A stretch of 64,000 nucleotides of DNA from Lacrimispora sinapis (lineage in GTDB: Bacteria > Bacillota > Clostridia > Lachnospirales > Lachnospiraceae), in assembly GCF_043633585.1 (NCBI RefSeq), contig NZ_CP141832.1, positions 2,294,001 to 2,358,000 of the forward strand, written 5' to 3'. Positions 1 to 9,350 of this stretch are shown here, piece by piece; the stretch's first letter is position 1, and each line of letters starts with the position of its first letter. A program made the position numbers and the translations under genes. The notes beneath the pieces were generated by a model that was not told the DNA's origin, searched no databases, and saw only the letters and a program-made list of their open reading frames with translations.

Positions 1-497
1 ATATCCTTTATGGTACCAGGTTCCCCTGCCCGGATATCAACTGCCAGTTGCTTCCGGTCCGAAACGGAATAGGTGACTGCAAATAGTTCTCTTTCGGAAT
101 TTCGTATCTTCTCTTCATCTCCTACCACTTCTGAAATAAGATTCTTTAAAGGAGTAACATCAAATCCCCCTTCCTTTACGATCTGCAGACCGCTGTTTAT
201 TAAATCCGGCAGATTGAGGGATTTGAAACTCTTGTTCTTCAGTGCTTTTATGGTGTCATTGCTCACATTCATCACTTTTGAGTAATCAATGTTTTTCCAG
301 ATTTCTTCTGCACGTTCCAGGTCATCCATACAGATCAGTGCGCCGTTTAACGAACCGACAGACACTCCTGCAATCCCTTTTATCTTAACTCCCGCTTCCC
401 TGAGCGCTTTCCATGCACCGATCTGGTAAGCTCCCTTGGCACCTCCGCCCTCCAGCACGATTCCATACTCTTTTTCCAAATCCAGCTTCAGTTCCAT
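1..497 (-). CDS. Patatin-like phospholipase, N-terminal part (runs off window start)
   Basis: Reading the minus strand from ATG at 497 gives a protein whose first 30 residues hold GGGAKG, the oxyanion-hole motif of patatin-like lipases, followed near residue 45 by GVSVGS, the nucleophile elbow with the catalytic serine (GxSxG). The catalytic aspartate (DGG/DGA) would lie beyond the window edge. The family hydrolyses acyl esters of membrane lipids. The start is supported by an AGGAGGTC ribosome site a few bases upstream. It follows the SPFH/NfeD pair on the same strand but a terminator (526-560) separates them, so it may be expressed on its own or by read-through. The protein is incomplete only because of the window edge. 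Confidence 0.85.
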   Translation of the reverse strand, partial: MELKLDLEKEYGIVLEGGGAKGAYQIGAWKALREAGVKIKGIAGVSVGSLNGALICMDDLERAEEIWKNIDYSKVMNVSNDTIKALKNKSFKSLNLPDLINSGLQIVKEGGFDVTPLKNLISEVVGDEEKIRNSERELFAVTYSVSDRKQLAVDIRAGEPGTIKD

Positions 498-525
498 AAG
501 ACCTCCTAAAAACCTTCCAGTGACC

Positions 526-560
526 GAAAAACGCAGCAAGAGACTCTGCCTCCTGCTGCG
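526..560 (-). terminator. Intrinsic terminator after the SPFH gene
   Basis: On the minus strand the sequence reads CGCAGCA, a short loop region and TGCTGCG, followed by TTTTT. It lies directly after the stop codon of the SPFH gene and before the patatin-like gene. Confidence 0.75.
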
Positions 561-577
561 ATACCTTTAAACTCTGA

Positions 578-1513
578 TTACTGGGGATCTTTTGGAATTT
601 CTGTGATAGAAGAAACCAATCCTGCCAATCCCTGGATTTCAGATGGGATGATAATTTTCGTCGCCTTACCGTCAGCAGCTGCCGCAAATGCTTCCAGGCT
701 CTTTAATACCAGAACAGATTGATCCGCCCCGGCTTCTCTTATCATACGGATTCCATCTGCCTTCGCCTGCTGGACCTTTAAGATCGCCTCAGCCTCACCC
801 TCAGCCTCTCGGATCTTCTTTTCCTTTTCAGCTTCCGCCCGAAGAATTGCGGCCTGCTTCTCAGCCTCAGCGTCTAAAATAGCGGATTCTTTATGACCCT
901 CTGCCACAAGAACGGTGGATTTCTTCTCACCTTCTGCTCTTAAAATGGACTCACGGCGTTCACGCTCTGCCTTCATCTGTTTCTCCATGGCATCCTGGAT
1001 AGCGGCCGGAGGCATAATGTTTTTAAGCTCCACACGGTTTACTTTGATTCCCCATGGGTCCGTGGCGATGTCAAGGGTTTCTCTCATCTTTGCATTGATG
1101 GTCTCTCTGGAGGTTAAGGTCTGATCCAGTTCCAGATCACCGATGATGTTACGAAGGGTCGTGGCGGTTAAATTCTCAATCGCCATAATGGGATTTTCCA
1201 CTCCATATGCATAAAGCTTAGGATCTGTAATCTGGAAAAAGACTACCGTATCGATTCTCATGGTAACATTATCCTTCGTTATAACAGGCTGTGGCGGAAA
1301 ATCTGCTACCTGTTCCTTTAAATTCACACGCTTTGCCACACGGTCAACGATGGGCAGCTTAATATGAACACCGACGGACCATGTTTCCAAAAATGCTCCC
1401 AAACGTTCTACAACCAATGCCTGGGCCTGCGGCACAATTCTGATACACGATGCCAAAAGGGCCAAAATAATAATTAATATAATGATTACTGCAGTAAATC
1501 CAATTGCTCCCAT
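578..1513 (-). CDS. SPFH/band-7 membrane protein (stomatin/QmcA type)
   Basis: A 311-residue protein with one N-terminal membrane helix (about residues 5-24), an SPFH/PHB domain (about 25-190) and a long Ala/Glu/Lys-rich coiled coil (about 180-265), the standard layout of bacterial stomatin or QmcA proteins. These form oligomers in membrane microdomains and help organise or protect membrane proteins. The gene starts one base after the stop codon of the upstream NfeD gene, the classic NfeD-stomatin pair, so the two products very probably work together. The short Ser/Ile-rich tail lacks the features of HflK/HflC protease regulators. No odd residues were noticed. Confidence 0.9.
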   Translation of the reverse strand: MGAIGFTAVIIILIIILALLASCIRIVPQAQALVVERLGAFLETWSVGVHIKLPIVDRVAKRVNLKEQVADFPPQPVITKDNVTMRIDTVVFFQITDPKLYAYGVENPIMAIENLTATTLRNIIGDLELDQTLTSRETINAKMRETLDIATDPWGIKVNRVELKNIMPPAAIQDAMEKQMKAERERRESILRAEGEKKSTVLVAEGHKESAILDAEAEKQAAILRAEAEKEKKIREAEGEAEAILKVQQAKADGIRMIREAGADQSVLVLKSLEAFAAAADGKATKIIIPSEIQGLAGLVSSITEIPKDPQ

Positions 1514-1514
1514 A

Positions 1515-1955
1515 CTATAGTTCCTCCTCTGCCTTACTTACAATTAACTTGACACCTCGTATCTCTTTTACTTCCACCATAGTGCCTGCCGGATAAATCT
1601 TTTCATCTGAAAATGCTCTTGCAGTCCATTCCTGTCCGTTGAGCAATACAGCACCCTTTGCCTCCATATTATTGATCTCGACTGTAACCTTTGCGTGCCT
1701 GCCGACCAGACTGTCTAAATTTGTCTTTACGGTATTCTTATTTACATATCGAAGTGCAATTGGTCTGGTAAAAAACAAAAGAATAAAGGACACTATTACA
1801 AAAAACACCAGCTGTACCTGTACATTGACGCCAAACAAGGCCAGCAAAAATGCAACCAGTGCGCCCCCTGCAAACCAGATGGTGGTAAGAGCCATGGTAA
1901 GCGCTTCAACTCCCAGAAGCACCACGAAGGCAATCAACCAATAGATCGCTTCCAT
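1515..1955 (-). CDS. NfeD family membrane protein
   Basis: A 146-residue protein with three hydrophobic helices in the first 80 residues and a C-terminal OB-fold-like beta domain (about 85-146). This is the short NfeD form without the N-terminal serine protease domain. NfeD proteins partner with SPFH proteins, and here the SPFH gene follows with a 1-base gap. I chose the ATG at 1955, which has an AGGGGA ribosome site about 8 bases upstream; a longer reading from 2033 would add 26 polar residues without family similarity. No catalytic function is expected for this form. Confidence 0.85.
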   Translation of the reverse strand: MEAIYWLIAFVVLLGVEALTMALTTIWFAGGALVAFLLALFGVNVQVQLVFFVIVSFILLFFTRPIALRYVNKNTVKTNLDSLVGRHAKVTVEINNMEAKGAVLLNGQEWTARAFSDEKIYPAGTMVEVKEIRGVKLIVSKAEEEL

Positions 1956-2071
1956 CTTATCATTCCCCTTCCCTGCCGAATACGGCAAATCTGTTTGTAA
2001 TACTATCATACTATATGTTTGAATATTTCTCAATATTTCTGACTATGAAAAGCCTTACGTTTTTCTGACGG

Positions 2072-2851
2072 TCATTGCCTGCGCTGTCTTGCTGTCTCAA
2101 ACATCAGTACAGAAGCTGCGACCGCCGCATTTAGGGACTCCACCTTGCCCATCATGGGGATTTTTACAAAAGCATCTGCCAGGGCAGCCGTTTCATCGGT
2201 CAGACCATTTCCTTCATTTCCGATCAAAAAGCCTGTATTAACAGTATAATCCTCTTTTTCATAATTATTCCTGCCGTCGAGATGGGCGGCATATAATGTG
2301 ACACCTTTTTCTTTTAATAACTTTAAATCAGCGGAAAGATCATCCGTATACACAAAAGGAACCCGGCAGATGGAGCCCATGGTGGAACGGATCACCTTTG
2401 GATTGTAAATATCTGCAGTCGTATCATCCATAAGGACACCGGTGATTCCAGCCCCCTCTCCCGCCCGGAGAATGGTCCCAAGATTTCCCGGATCCTGAAT
2501 ATTTTCCAGGATCATGAGGAATGCAGGTTTCTTTTGGCTCAGAAGATCTTCGATTTTGTAAGCATACTGTCTGACCAGTGCTAAAATCCCCTGTGGTGTC
2601 CGGGTATCGGACATTGTGCTGAAAACGTCGTCCGCCACCGTCTCATACACCAAACCGGACACCAGCTTTTTACGGGATTCATCCTTTAAAAAGCTTTCCG
2701 AGACATAAACACTGTCGATCCTGTCTTTTGGTATTTCCTTAAACATCCGTAAGCCTTCTGCAACAAAAAGACCGCTAAGCTTTCTGGCTTTGGACTTCTT
2801 TGCCAGGCTCATCACCTGTTTGACCTTTGCATTGGCACTGCTGGTTATCAT
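2072..2851 (-). CDS. TrmH/SpoU family RNA 2'-O-methyltransferase
   Basis: A 259-residue SPOUT-class methyltransferase. The three family motifs are present in order: NIQDPGNLGTILR (motif 1, about residue 116), GNEGNG (motif 2, about 210) and SLNAAVA (motif 3, about 238), which form the knotted SAM site. The N-terminal 100 residues match the RNA-binding domain seen in the RlmB/TsnR-like group. It methylates a ribose in rRNA or tRNA; the exact nucleotide cannot be told from sequence. It lies 13 bases downstream of nadE on the same strand and probably shares its transcript. Confidence 0.9.
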   Translation of the reverse strand: MITSSANAKVKQVMSLAKKSKARKLSGLFVAEGLRMFKEIPKDRIDSVYVSESFLKDESRKKLVSGLVYETVADDVFSTMSDTRTPQGILALVRQYAYKIEDLLSQKKPAFLMILENIQDPGNLGTILRAGEGAGITGVLMDDTTADIYNPKVIRSTMGSICRVPFVYTDDLSADLKLLKEKGVTLYAAHLDGRNNYEKEDYTVNTGFLIGNEGNGLTDETAALADAFVKIPMMGKVESLNAAVAASVLMFETARQRRQ

Positions 2852-2864
2852 AATGTACCTCTTT

Positions 2865-4775
2865 CTATAAATTATCCAGTTCTTCCAGCCACAAACGGCT
2901 TACCGCATCACTGGGCATACGCAGATCTCCCCTGGGGGATACGGCAACGGAACCCACTTTCGGCCCGTCAGGCATGCAGGAACGTTTAAACTGCTGACTG
3001 AAAAACCTGCGGTAAAATACCTTCAGCCATTTTAAAATCGTTTCTTTTTCATATCCATCCCCAAATGCAGAAACTGCCATCCGATATATCTTTTCCGGGT
3101 GGTATCCAAATCTCAAAATCTGATAGAGGAAGAAATCGTGAAGCTCATAGGGACCTACTAAATCCTCGGTCTTCTGGGCAATCTTTCCGTCCCTGGGCGG
3201 CAGAAGTTCCGGGCTTACGGGAGTATCCAACACATCCATAAGCACATCTCTTAACTCCTCCTCCCCGCAGGTGTCCGCGTAATACCGGACCAGATGACGC
3301 ACCAGAGTTTTTGGAACGGAGGAATTGACCCCGTACATGGACATATGGTCTCCGTTATAAGTAGCCCAGCCAAGGGCCAGCTCCGACATATCTCCGGTTC
3401 CTACAACCAGTCCGTTCAGACGGTTTGCCAGATCCATAAGAATCTGGGTACGTTCCCTTGCCTGGGAATTTTCATACGTCACATCATGGACCTCCGGATC
3501 CTGTCCGATATCCCTGAAGTGAAGACTGACGGCTTCCTTTATATTCACCTCAAGCAGTTCGGCATTCAGCTTTTTGGTCAGCAGACAGGCATTTTGGTAG
3601 GTTCTGTCTGTAGTTCCAAAACAGGGCATGGTCACTGCATGGATTTGATTTCTTGGGATTTCTAACATATCAAACGCTCTAGCGGTTACAAGAAGAGCCA
3701 ATGTGGAATCCAGACCGCCGGAGATGCCGATCACCACATGCTTACAGCCTGTATGGGAAAGCCTTTTTTTCAGCCCCATGGCCTGTATGGACAGAATCTC
3801 CTCACATCTTCTGCTCCGCTCCGCTTCATCATCCGGCACAAATGGTCTTGGATCAATGTAGCGTTTCAGTTCCAGTTCTTCCTTTTTCATGTGAAAAGGA
3901 ACCACCCTGTAATCCCTCCTGTCCGCAGCCGGAAAGGTGCTCATCCGGCGTCTTTCATGATTGAGGCGTTCCAGGTCCATATCTCCATACACCGTTTTAT
4001 TGCCAAATCGCCTGGATTCCGCAAGGAGTGTCCCATTTTCGCAAATAAGGTTCTGCCCTCCGAACACCAGGTCCTGGGTTGACTCCCCTTCTCCTGCATT
4101 GGCATAGATATATCCGCATACAAGACTGGCGGAATGTCCGGAGATCAGGCTTCTGCGGTAGATATCCTTGCCTGTCGTCTCGTCACTGGCAGAGCAGTTG
4201 GCGATTACCGTCGCGCCGGCCAGCACATGGCGGATGGATGGCGGATTGGGTACCCATGCATCCTCACAAACTTCTGCGGCGATCATAAGCTGAGGAATTT
4301 CCTCACAGGCAAACAAAAGGTTGGTGCCCATGGGAATCTCTATGCCCTCCCATTTTACGGTCACAGGCAGTTCATTACCCGGCTGGAAATAACGCAGCTC
4401 GTAAAACTCCGAATAATTGGGCAGATTGGTCTTCGGGACAATTCCAAGGACTCTGCCATCCTGGACCGCTACCGCCGTATTATACAGTTTCCCATGATTC
4501 TCCCACGGCATGCCGATAAAGGCAAGGAGATCATGGCCCTCGGTGACATTTAAAATCTGTTTCAGCTCTTCCTTTGCCTTAGCCAGCAGGGCGTCCTGTC
4601 CAAATAGGTCCCCGCAGGTATAGGCGGTAAGACACAGCTCCGGAAACACCATTATTTTTACATGATTTTTTATTCCTTCTTCCAGCTGTTCACAGATCCT
4701 CTTTCGGTTAAATTCCGGATCTGCCACTTTCACATCAGGGGTTGCTGCTGCAACCCGGATATATCCATGCTTCAT
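2865..4775 (-). CDS. nadE: Glutamine-dependent NAD(+) synthetase
   Basis: A 636-residue two-domain enzyme that makes NAD from deamido-NAD, ATP and glutamine in the cytoplasm. The N-terminal nitrilase-like glutaminase (about 5-270) shows the Glu-Lys-Cys triad: FPEL near 46, PKTNLPN near 115 and EVCEDAW near 170. The C-terminal synthetase domain begins with the P-loop GISGGLDST near 350. Length and domain order fit the bacterial glutamine-dependent form rather than the short ammonia-dependent form. Its ATG overlaps the stop of the MATE gene by four bases (ATGA), suggesting translational coupling. Confidence 0.95.
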   Translation of the reverse strand: MKHGYIRVAAATPDVKVADPEFNRKRICEQLEEGIKNHVKIMVFPELCLTAYTCGDLFGQDALLAKAKEELKQILNVTEGHDLLAFIGMPWENHGKLYNTAVAVQDGRVLGIVPKTNLPNYSEFYELRYFQPGNELPVTVKWEGIEIPMGTNLLFACEEIPQLMIAAEVCEDAWVPNPPSIRHVLAGATVIANCSASDETTGKDIYRRSLISGHSASLVCGYIYANAGEGESTQDLVFGGQNLICENGTLLAESRRFGNKTVYGDMDLERLNHERRRMSTFPAADRRDYRVVPFHMKKEELELKRYIDPRPFVPDDEAERSRRCEEILSIQAMGLKKRLSHTGCKHVVIGISGGLDSTLALLVTARAFDMLEIPRNQIHAVTMPCFGTTDRTYQNACLLTKKLNAELLEVNIKEAVSLHFRDIGQDPEVHDVTYENSQARERTQILMDLANRLNGLVVGTGDMSELALGWATYNGDHMSMYGVNSSVPKTLVRHLVRYYADTCGEEELRDVLMDVLDTPVSPELLPPRDGKIAQKTEDLVGPYELHDFFLYQILRFGYHPEKIYRMAVSAFGDGYEKETILKWLKVFYRRFFSQQFKRSCMPDGPKVGSVAVSPRGDLRMPSDAVSRLWLEELDNL

Positions 4776-6151
4776 CCTGTTTCATCTCCTATCTGTTTTT
4801 CAATACCTTCCGGTATCCATTTTGCTTTTAACGAGTAGATTGAATCCATGACCGTTGTTGTTATCCATGTGATAGGATAACACCACAATACCGCTTCAAA
4901 ACTGGGGAAAAATGGCACCAGCAGATTGATGTATATCATACGCAGAATACACATATTCCCCACACCAATCAGCATGGAAACCACGGTCCTTCCGCTGCCG
5001 CGGATGCTTCCCATTAAAATCTGATGGATGGCTAAGGTCCAATAAAACGGCAGCAGTATGAGCATGGTCTTTCTTCCAAACGAGATTACATCTTTATCCG
5101 GCGAAAAGATTCCAAGAATCCGTTCCGCATCCAAAAATAAAATCACAGAAATCAGTGCCGTATAGATCATGCTGATGACGATGCCCTGTACCATGCCCTG
5201 CTTTACCCGCTTCCACTTGCCTGCACCGATGTTCTGGCCAGTAAATGTGGTAGCCGCAAGACAGAAGCTTTGCAGAGGCAGCATGGCAAACCCATCAACC
5301 TTACTGTATGCACCAAATCCTGCCATTGCGGCAGGTCCGTAGCCGTTTACATTGGCTTGTACAATAACATTGGACAGGGAAATGATGGACTGCTGGATGC
5401 CGCTTGGGATTCCCAGCTTTAAGATTCTCATCATCATCCGTTTGTCGATGCGGATCTTTGAAGGTATGAGACGGTAATTTTCCCGGGTCTTAATAAGGGC
5501 TGTCATAATAAGAACGGAGGATACCGCCTGTGCTGCCACCGTTGCATACCCGGCTCCTGCTGTTCCCATACCAAACCCTACTACAAATACAATATCCAAT
5601 CCAATATTTACAATAGAAGAAACGCACAGATAGTACAGAGGCCTTTTGGAATCTCCCACCGCTCTTAAAATGCCTGCCCCCATGTTATAGACCAGATTAA
5701 AGACAGACCCTAAAAAATAGATTCTTAAAAAAGAAACAGAGCTGGGCAAAACCTCCTCCGGCGTCCCCATCCAGATCAAAAGAAGGGGGGACAAAATGAC
5801 TCCAATAACCGTTAAAAGAATGCCGCCCACAAGACTTAAGGCAATGGAGGTATGAACAGCCCAGTGAAGCTTTTCCTCATCCTTTGCTCCGTAATACTGG
5901 GAAATGATAACACCCGCACCTGTGCCGATTCCCATGGACATGCCAATGATTAAGTTAATCAGGGAATTGCTTGAACCTACGGCAGCCAGAGCATCACTTC
6001 CCACAAAATTGCCTACTACGATAGAATCTGCAGTATTATAAAGCTGTTGAAACAAGTTCCCAATGAGCAGCGGCATGGAAAAAATGAGAAGCTGTTTCCA
6101 AATCACACCTTCCGTCATGATTACCTGGTTTGATTTATGTTTGTTACTCAC
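4772..6151 (-). CDS. MATE family multidrug exporter
   Basis: About 459 residues with twelve predicted membrane helices in two similar halves, typical of MATE cation-coupled drug exporters of the NorM/DinF group. I place the start at GTG 6151, which has AGGAGG seven bases upstream; an in-frame ATG at 6175 has its only Shine-Dalgarno-like sequence directly against it. The gene is divergent from the Rrf2 regulator at 6320, and the 170-base gap between them could hold shared control. The substrate cannot be inferred. It overlaps nadE by four bases. Confidence 0.9.
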   Translation of the reverse strand: MSNKHKSNQVIMTEGVIWKQLLIFSMPLLIGNLFQQLYNTADSIVVGNFVGSDALAAVGSSNSLINLIIGMSMGIGTGAGVIISQYYGAKDEEKLHWAVHTSIALSLVGGILLTVIGVILSPLLLIWMGTPEEVLPSSVSFLRIYFLGSVFNLVYNMGAGILRAVGDSKRPLYYLCVSSIVNIGLDIVFVVGFGMGTAGAGYATVAAQAVSSVLIMTALIKTRENYRLIPSKIRIDKRMMMRILKLGIPSGIQQSIISLSNVIVQANVNGYGPAAMAGFGAYSKVDGFAMLPLQSFCLAATTFTGQNIGAGKWKRVKQGMVQGIVISMIYTALISVILFLDAERILGIFSPDKDVISFGRKTMLILLPFYWTLAIHQILMGSIRGSGRTVVSMLIGVGNMCILRMIYINLLVPFFPSFEAVLWCYPITWITTTVMDSIYSLKAKWIPEGIEKQIGDETG

Positions 6152-6264
6152 AAATAATCCTCCTACTTTTTCCATCCTCCCAATGTGTATTAGTATACAT
6201 CCATTTTTCCAAATTGGGAAGCCGGAGAATTTGAGGTTTACTTTTTAAAGTGTTTCATGTAAAA

Positions 6265-6300
6265 TATTTTAATATCCTACTAAGTATATAAGATTAATCG
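6265..6300. promoter_or_regulatory. AT-rich intergenic region with a possible Rrf2 operator
   Basis: The divergent space between the MATE and Rrf2 genes contains ATATCCTACTAAGTATATAA, which has some likeness to the ATA..(G/C)TACTA half-site pattern known for IscR-type Rrf2 regulators. No strong -35 box is visible. Assignment as an autoregulatory site is a weak inference. Confidence 0.25.
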
Positions 6301-6319
6301 GGAAGGAGACTTTTAAGCA

Positions 6320-6760
6320 ATGACATTTTCTACCAGAGGACGCTACGCGCTTCGGATGATGCTTGAATTTGCACTTCATCCGAACGAATGCACCAAGATC
6401 AATCAGGTGGCGGAGCGCCAGGAGATATCAGACAAATATTTGGAACAGATCGTTACGGTCCTGAGCAGAGCCGGTTATGTGAAAAGCCGCAGGGGCGCAA
6501 AAGGCGGTTATTTCCTTACCAAAGATCCTTCTGAGTATACCGTAGGCATGATTCTGCGTCTTGCAGAGGGCAGTCTTGTCCCGGTAGCCTGCATGGAGGA
6601 TGAGGTGAACCATTGTCATCGTGCGGATATCTGTGCAAGTCTTATGGTATGGAAAAAGTTGGATCAGGCCATCTCCGGTGTCATCGACAACATTACGCTT
6701 GCCGATTTGGTGGAAGAACAGAAACGACTGGATGGAGAATACCACCATTATGAAATATAA
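6320..6760 (+). CDS. Rrf2/IscR-family transcriptional regulator
   Basis: A 146-residue protein opening with the Rrf2 signature STRGRYALRMM and a winged helix (about 1-80) containing GAKGGY in the wing. Three cysteines follow as C-x7-C-x5-C (about residues 92-106), a spacing like the Fe-S ligand cluster of IscR, so iron-sulfur sensing is plausible; the CymR branch lacks this cluster. The ATG has AAGGAGAC upstream. It is transcribed alone, between the divergent MATE gene and a terminator. A second Rrf2 with the same cysteine spacing lies at 52003. Target genes are unknown. Confidence 0.9.
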   Translation: MTFSTRGRYALRMMLEFALHPNECTKINQVAERQEISDKYLEQIVTVLSRAGYVKSRRGAKGGYFLTKDPSEYTVGMILRLAEGSLVPVACMEDEVNHCHRADICASLMVWKKLDQAISGVIDNITLADLVEEQKRLDGEYHHYEI

Positions 6761-6768
6761 GCACCCAT

Positions 6769-6809
6769 AAAAAAAGATTCCGTACCTTTCGGCTGCGGAA
6801 TCTTTTTTT
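6769..6809. terminator. Bidirectional intrinsic terminator
   Basis: AAAAAGATTCCG pairs with CGGAATCTTTTT across a 13-base loop, with T-runs on either strand. It serves the Rrf2 gene on the plus strand and could also stop transcripts coming from nrdD on the minus strand. Confidence 0.9.
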
Positions 6810-6893
6810 ATAACCATCTGTCACTTTTTACTGCCAGGGCAGATTTTTTAACAGCTTAAATCACAGAACCTGCGGATCTCATTTAACGATATT

Positions 6894-9260
6894 TTATGAG
6901 CCTGCACGTTCCGCATATCTTCTGATGTCGGAAGCATTGGTAATTTTTTGGATCAGACCATTCTTTACGACCACAAGAGTCGGTGCCTGCATGATTCCAA
7001 GCGTTTCCGCCAGTTCTTTATTCTCCTCCGCATCTATGGTCTCATAATTCACATGCTGCAAAAATTTCTTTGCAGTGCGGCAGTTGGGACATGTCTTGGT
7101 GGTAAAGAGATAGGCTCCGGCAGGAATCTCTGTCTTTTTAACGGAAGCCTTTTCCGGCTGGTCCATGGATTCTTTCTTTTTTAGAACAGAACTGGTAAAA
7201 TCATACATGGTCCTGTTTTTATATTCCTGGGTCTTCCCTTCATTCCAGTTCTGTACCGGCCGGTAGTATCCGGTGATCCGGCTGTATACCTCCGCCCCTT
7301 TTCCGCAGACAGGGCACGTGCTGTGCTCCCCTGCCAGATAACCATGCTCCGAACAGATGGAATAGGTTGGAGACAGGGTGTAGTAAGGCAGTTTATAATG
7401 CTCCGCAATGGTTTTCACAAGCTTGGCTGCGGCAGCCCAGTCCGGGAGCTTTTCACCAAGAAATGCGTGAAATACGGTTCCTGAAGTATAAAGCGTCTGC
7501 AGCTCATCCTGGATATCCAGGGCATCAAAAATATCCGCGGTGAAATCCACAGGGAGATGGGAACTGTTGGTGTAATAAGGAGAATCCCCTTCCTTGCCTG
7601 CAGTTTTAATTCCCGGATAGCGTTCCTTATCATGCTTTGCCAGACGGTAGGCCGTGGATTCTGCGGGAGTGGCTTCCAGGTTGTAAAGATCCCCGTACTG
7701 TTCCTGATAGTCCGAAAGTCTTTCCCGCATGTGATTGAGCACATCCTTTGTAAACTTCTGGGTCCTTGCACTGGATAGATCCTCATTCAACCATCTTGCA
7801 TTCAGTCCGGCTTCATTCATTCCAATGAGTCCAATGGTGGAAAAATGATTTTCAAAGGTACCAAGGTACCGTTTCGTATAGGGATACAATCCCTGATTCA
7901 ATAATTTTGTGATAACCTCCCGCTTAACCTTTAAAGATCTTGCGGAAATATCCATCATATGATCCAAACGGCTGTAAAAATCAGCTTCATCTTTGGCAAG
8001 ATAGGCGATCCTCGGCATATTGATGGTCACAACGCCTACGGAGCCGGTGCTTTCCCCGGAGCCGAAGAATCCGCCGGTCTTTCTTCTTAATTCCCGAAGA
8101 TCAAGCCTTAAACGGCAGCACATGCTTCTTACATCACTTGGTTCCATATCGCTGTTGATATAGTTTGAAAAATAAGGGGTTCCGTATTTAGAGGTCATTT
8201 CAAAAAGAAGCCGGTTATTTTCTGTATCGGACCAGTCAAAATCCTTTGTTATGGAGTAGGTGGGAATGGGATATTGGAATCCACGTCCATTGGCATCGCC
8301 TTCGATCATGGTCTCAATAAATGCCTTATTAACCATATCCATTTCTTTTTTGCAGTCTTTATATTTAAAGTCCATCTCTTTTCCGCCTACAATGGCATTT
8401 AACTCTGCCATATCAGAAGGAACGGTCCAGTCAAGGGTGATATTGGAAAAGGGAGCCTGTGTTCCCCAGCGGCTTGGCGTATTCACACCAAAAATAAAGG
8501 TCTCGATGCACTTTTTCACTTCTTCATAGGATAAGTTGTCCGCCTTTACAAACGGTGCAAGATATGTATCAAAGGAGGAAAAAGCCTGGGCACCCGCCCA
8601 TTCGTTCTGCATGATTCCGAGAAAATTAACCATCTGGTTGCAGAGCACAGATAAATGTCTTGCAGGTGAAGAGGTAATCTTACCCGGTATTCCGCCAAGT
8701 CCTTCCAAAAGCAGCTGTTTTAATGACCAGCCGGCACAATATCCGGTCAGCATGGACAGATCATGGATGTGCAAATCTGCATTTCTATGGGCGGCTGCGA
8801 TCTCCTGGTCATAGATCTCTGAAAGCCAGTAATTTGCAGTCACTGCTCCGGAATTGCTGAGAATCAGCCCGCCTACGGAATAGGTGACAGTGGAATTTTC
8901 CTTCACACGCCAGTCTTCCACCTTCACATAGCTGTTCACCACATCCTTGTAGTCCAGGATGGTGTTTTTCATATTCCGTATTTTTTCTCTCTGCTTCCGG
9001 TACAATATGTAAGCCTTTGCTACATCCGTGTAGCCTGCCTGTTCCAGAACGTGCTCTACGCTGTCCTGGATGTCTTCCACCGAGATTGCCCCCCCTGTCA
9101 TCTTTTTCTGAAAATCAGACGTTACCCGAAGAGATAATAATTCAAGGATTTCCTCATTAAACTCTTTTTGGGTCGCTTTTAATGCCTTTTTAATCGCCTC
9201 GGAGATCTTATTCAGGCTGAATTCCGCATTCTCTCCATCTCTTTTTACCACTTGGATCAT
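6894..9260 (-). CDS. nrdD: Anaerobic ribonucleoside-triphosphate reductase with C-terminal glutaredoxin-like domain
   Basis: A 788-residue class III ribonucleotide reductase, the oxygen-independent route to dNTPs. It has an N-terminal ATP-cone (VVKRDGE start, about 1-95), the catalytic barrel with the SMCCRL cysteines (about 390), a zinc-type Cys cluster ending CPVCG, and the glycyl-radical motif RITGY with Gly near 664. After a linker, residues about 710-788 form a separate thioredoxin-fold domain with the redox motif CPNC near 724. I chose ATG 9260, which has AAAGGAG ten bases upstream, instead of a longer in-frame reading from 9350 that would cover the promoter. The activase NrdG is not adjacent. 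The promoter carries two NrdR boxes. Confidence 0.95.
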   Translation of the reverse strand: MIQVVKRDGENAEFSLNKISEAIKKALKATQKEFNEEILELLSLRVTSDFQKKMTGGAISVEDIQDSVEHVLEQAGYTDVAKAYILYRKQREKIRNMKNTILDYKDVVNSYVKVEDWRVKENSTVTYSVGGLILSNSGAVTANYWLSEIYDQEIAAAHRNADLHIHDLSMLTGYCAGWSLKQLLLEGLGGIPGKITSSPARHLSVLCNQMVNFLGIMQNEWAGAQAFSSFDTYLAPFVKADNLSYEEVKKCIETFIFGVNTPSRWGTQAPFSNITLDWTVPSDMAELNAIVGGKEMDFKYKDCKKEMDMVNKAFIETMIEGDANGRGFQYPIPTYSITKDFDWSDTENNRLLFEMTSKYGTPYFSNYINSDMEPSDVRSMCCRLRLDLRELRRKTGGFFGSGESTGSVGVVTINMPRIAYLAKDEADFYSRLDHMMDISARSLKVKREVITKLLNQGLYPYTKRYLGTFENHFSTIGLIGMNEAGLNARWLNEDLSSARTQKFTKDVLNHMRERLSDYQEQYGDLYNLEATPAESTAYRLAKHDKERYPGIKTAGKEGDSPYYTNSSHLPVDFTADIFDALDIQDELQTLYTSGTVFHAFLGEKLPDWAAAAKLVKTIAEHYKLPYYTLSPTYSICSEHGYLAGEHSTCPVCGKGAEVYSRITGYYRPVQNWNEGKTQEYKNRTMYDFTSSVLKKKESMDQPEKASVKKTEIPAGAYLFTTKTCPNCRTAKKFLQHVNYETIDAEENKELAETLGIMQAPTLVVVKNGLIQKITNASDIRRYAERAGS

Positions 9261-9321
9261 TTGAACCAAACTCCTTTCCTTTGAGAACCCCATAATGACT
9301 TTATTTATTTCATACATTGGT

Positions 9322-9350
9322 ATTATAACAGAGCGAAAATAAAAACACAA
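9322..9350 (-). promoter_or_regulatory. nrdD promoter
   Basis: Minus strand: -35 TTGTGT (9350-9345), 17-base spacer, -10 TATAAT (9327-9322), about 60 bases before the nrdD ATG. The -35 box lies inside the proximal NrdR box. Confidence 0.8.

Noticed and set aside
8260..8529. Plus-strand ORFs inside nrdD and other long genes
   Set aside because: They are shadows of the real minus-strand coding frames and have no ribosome sites.
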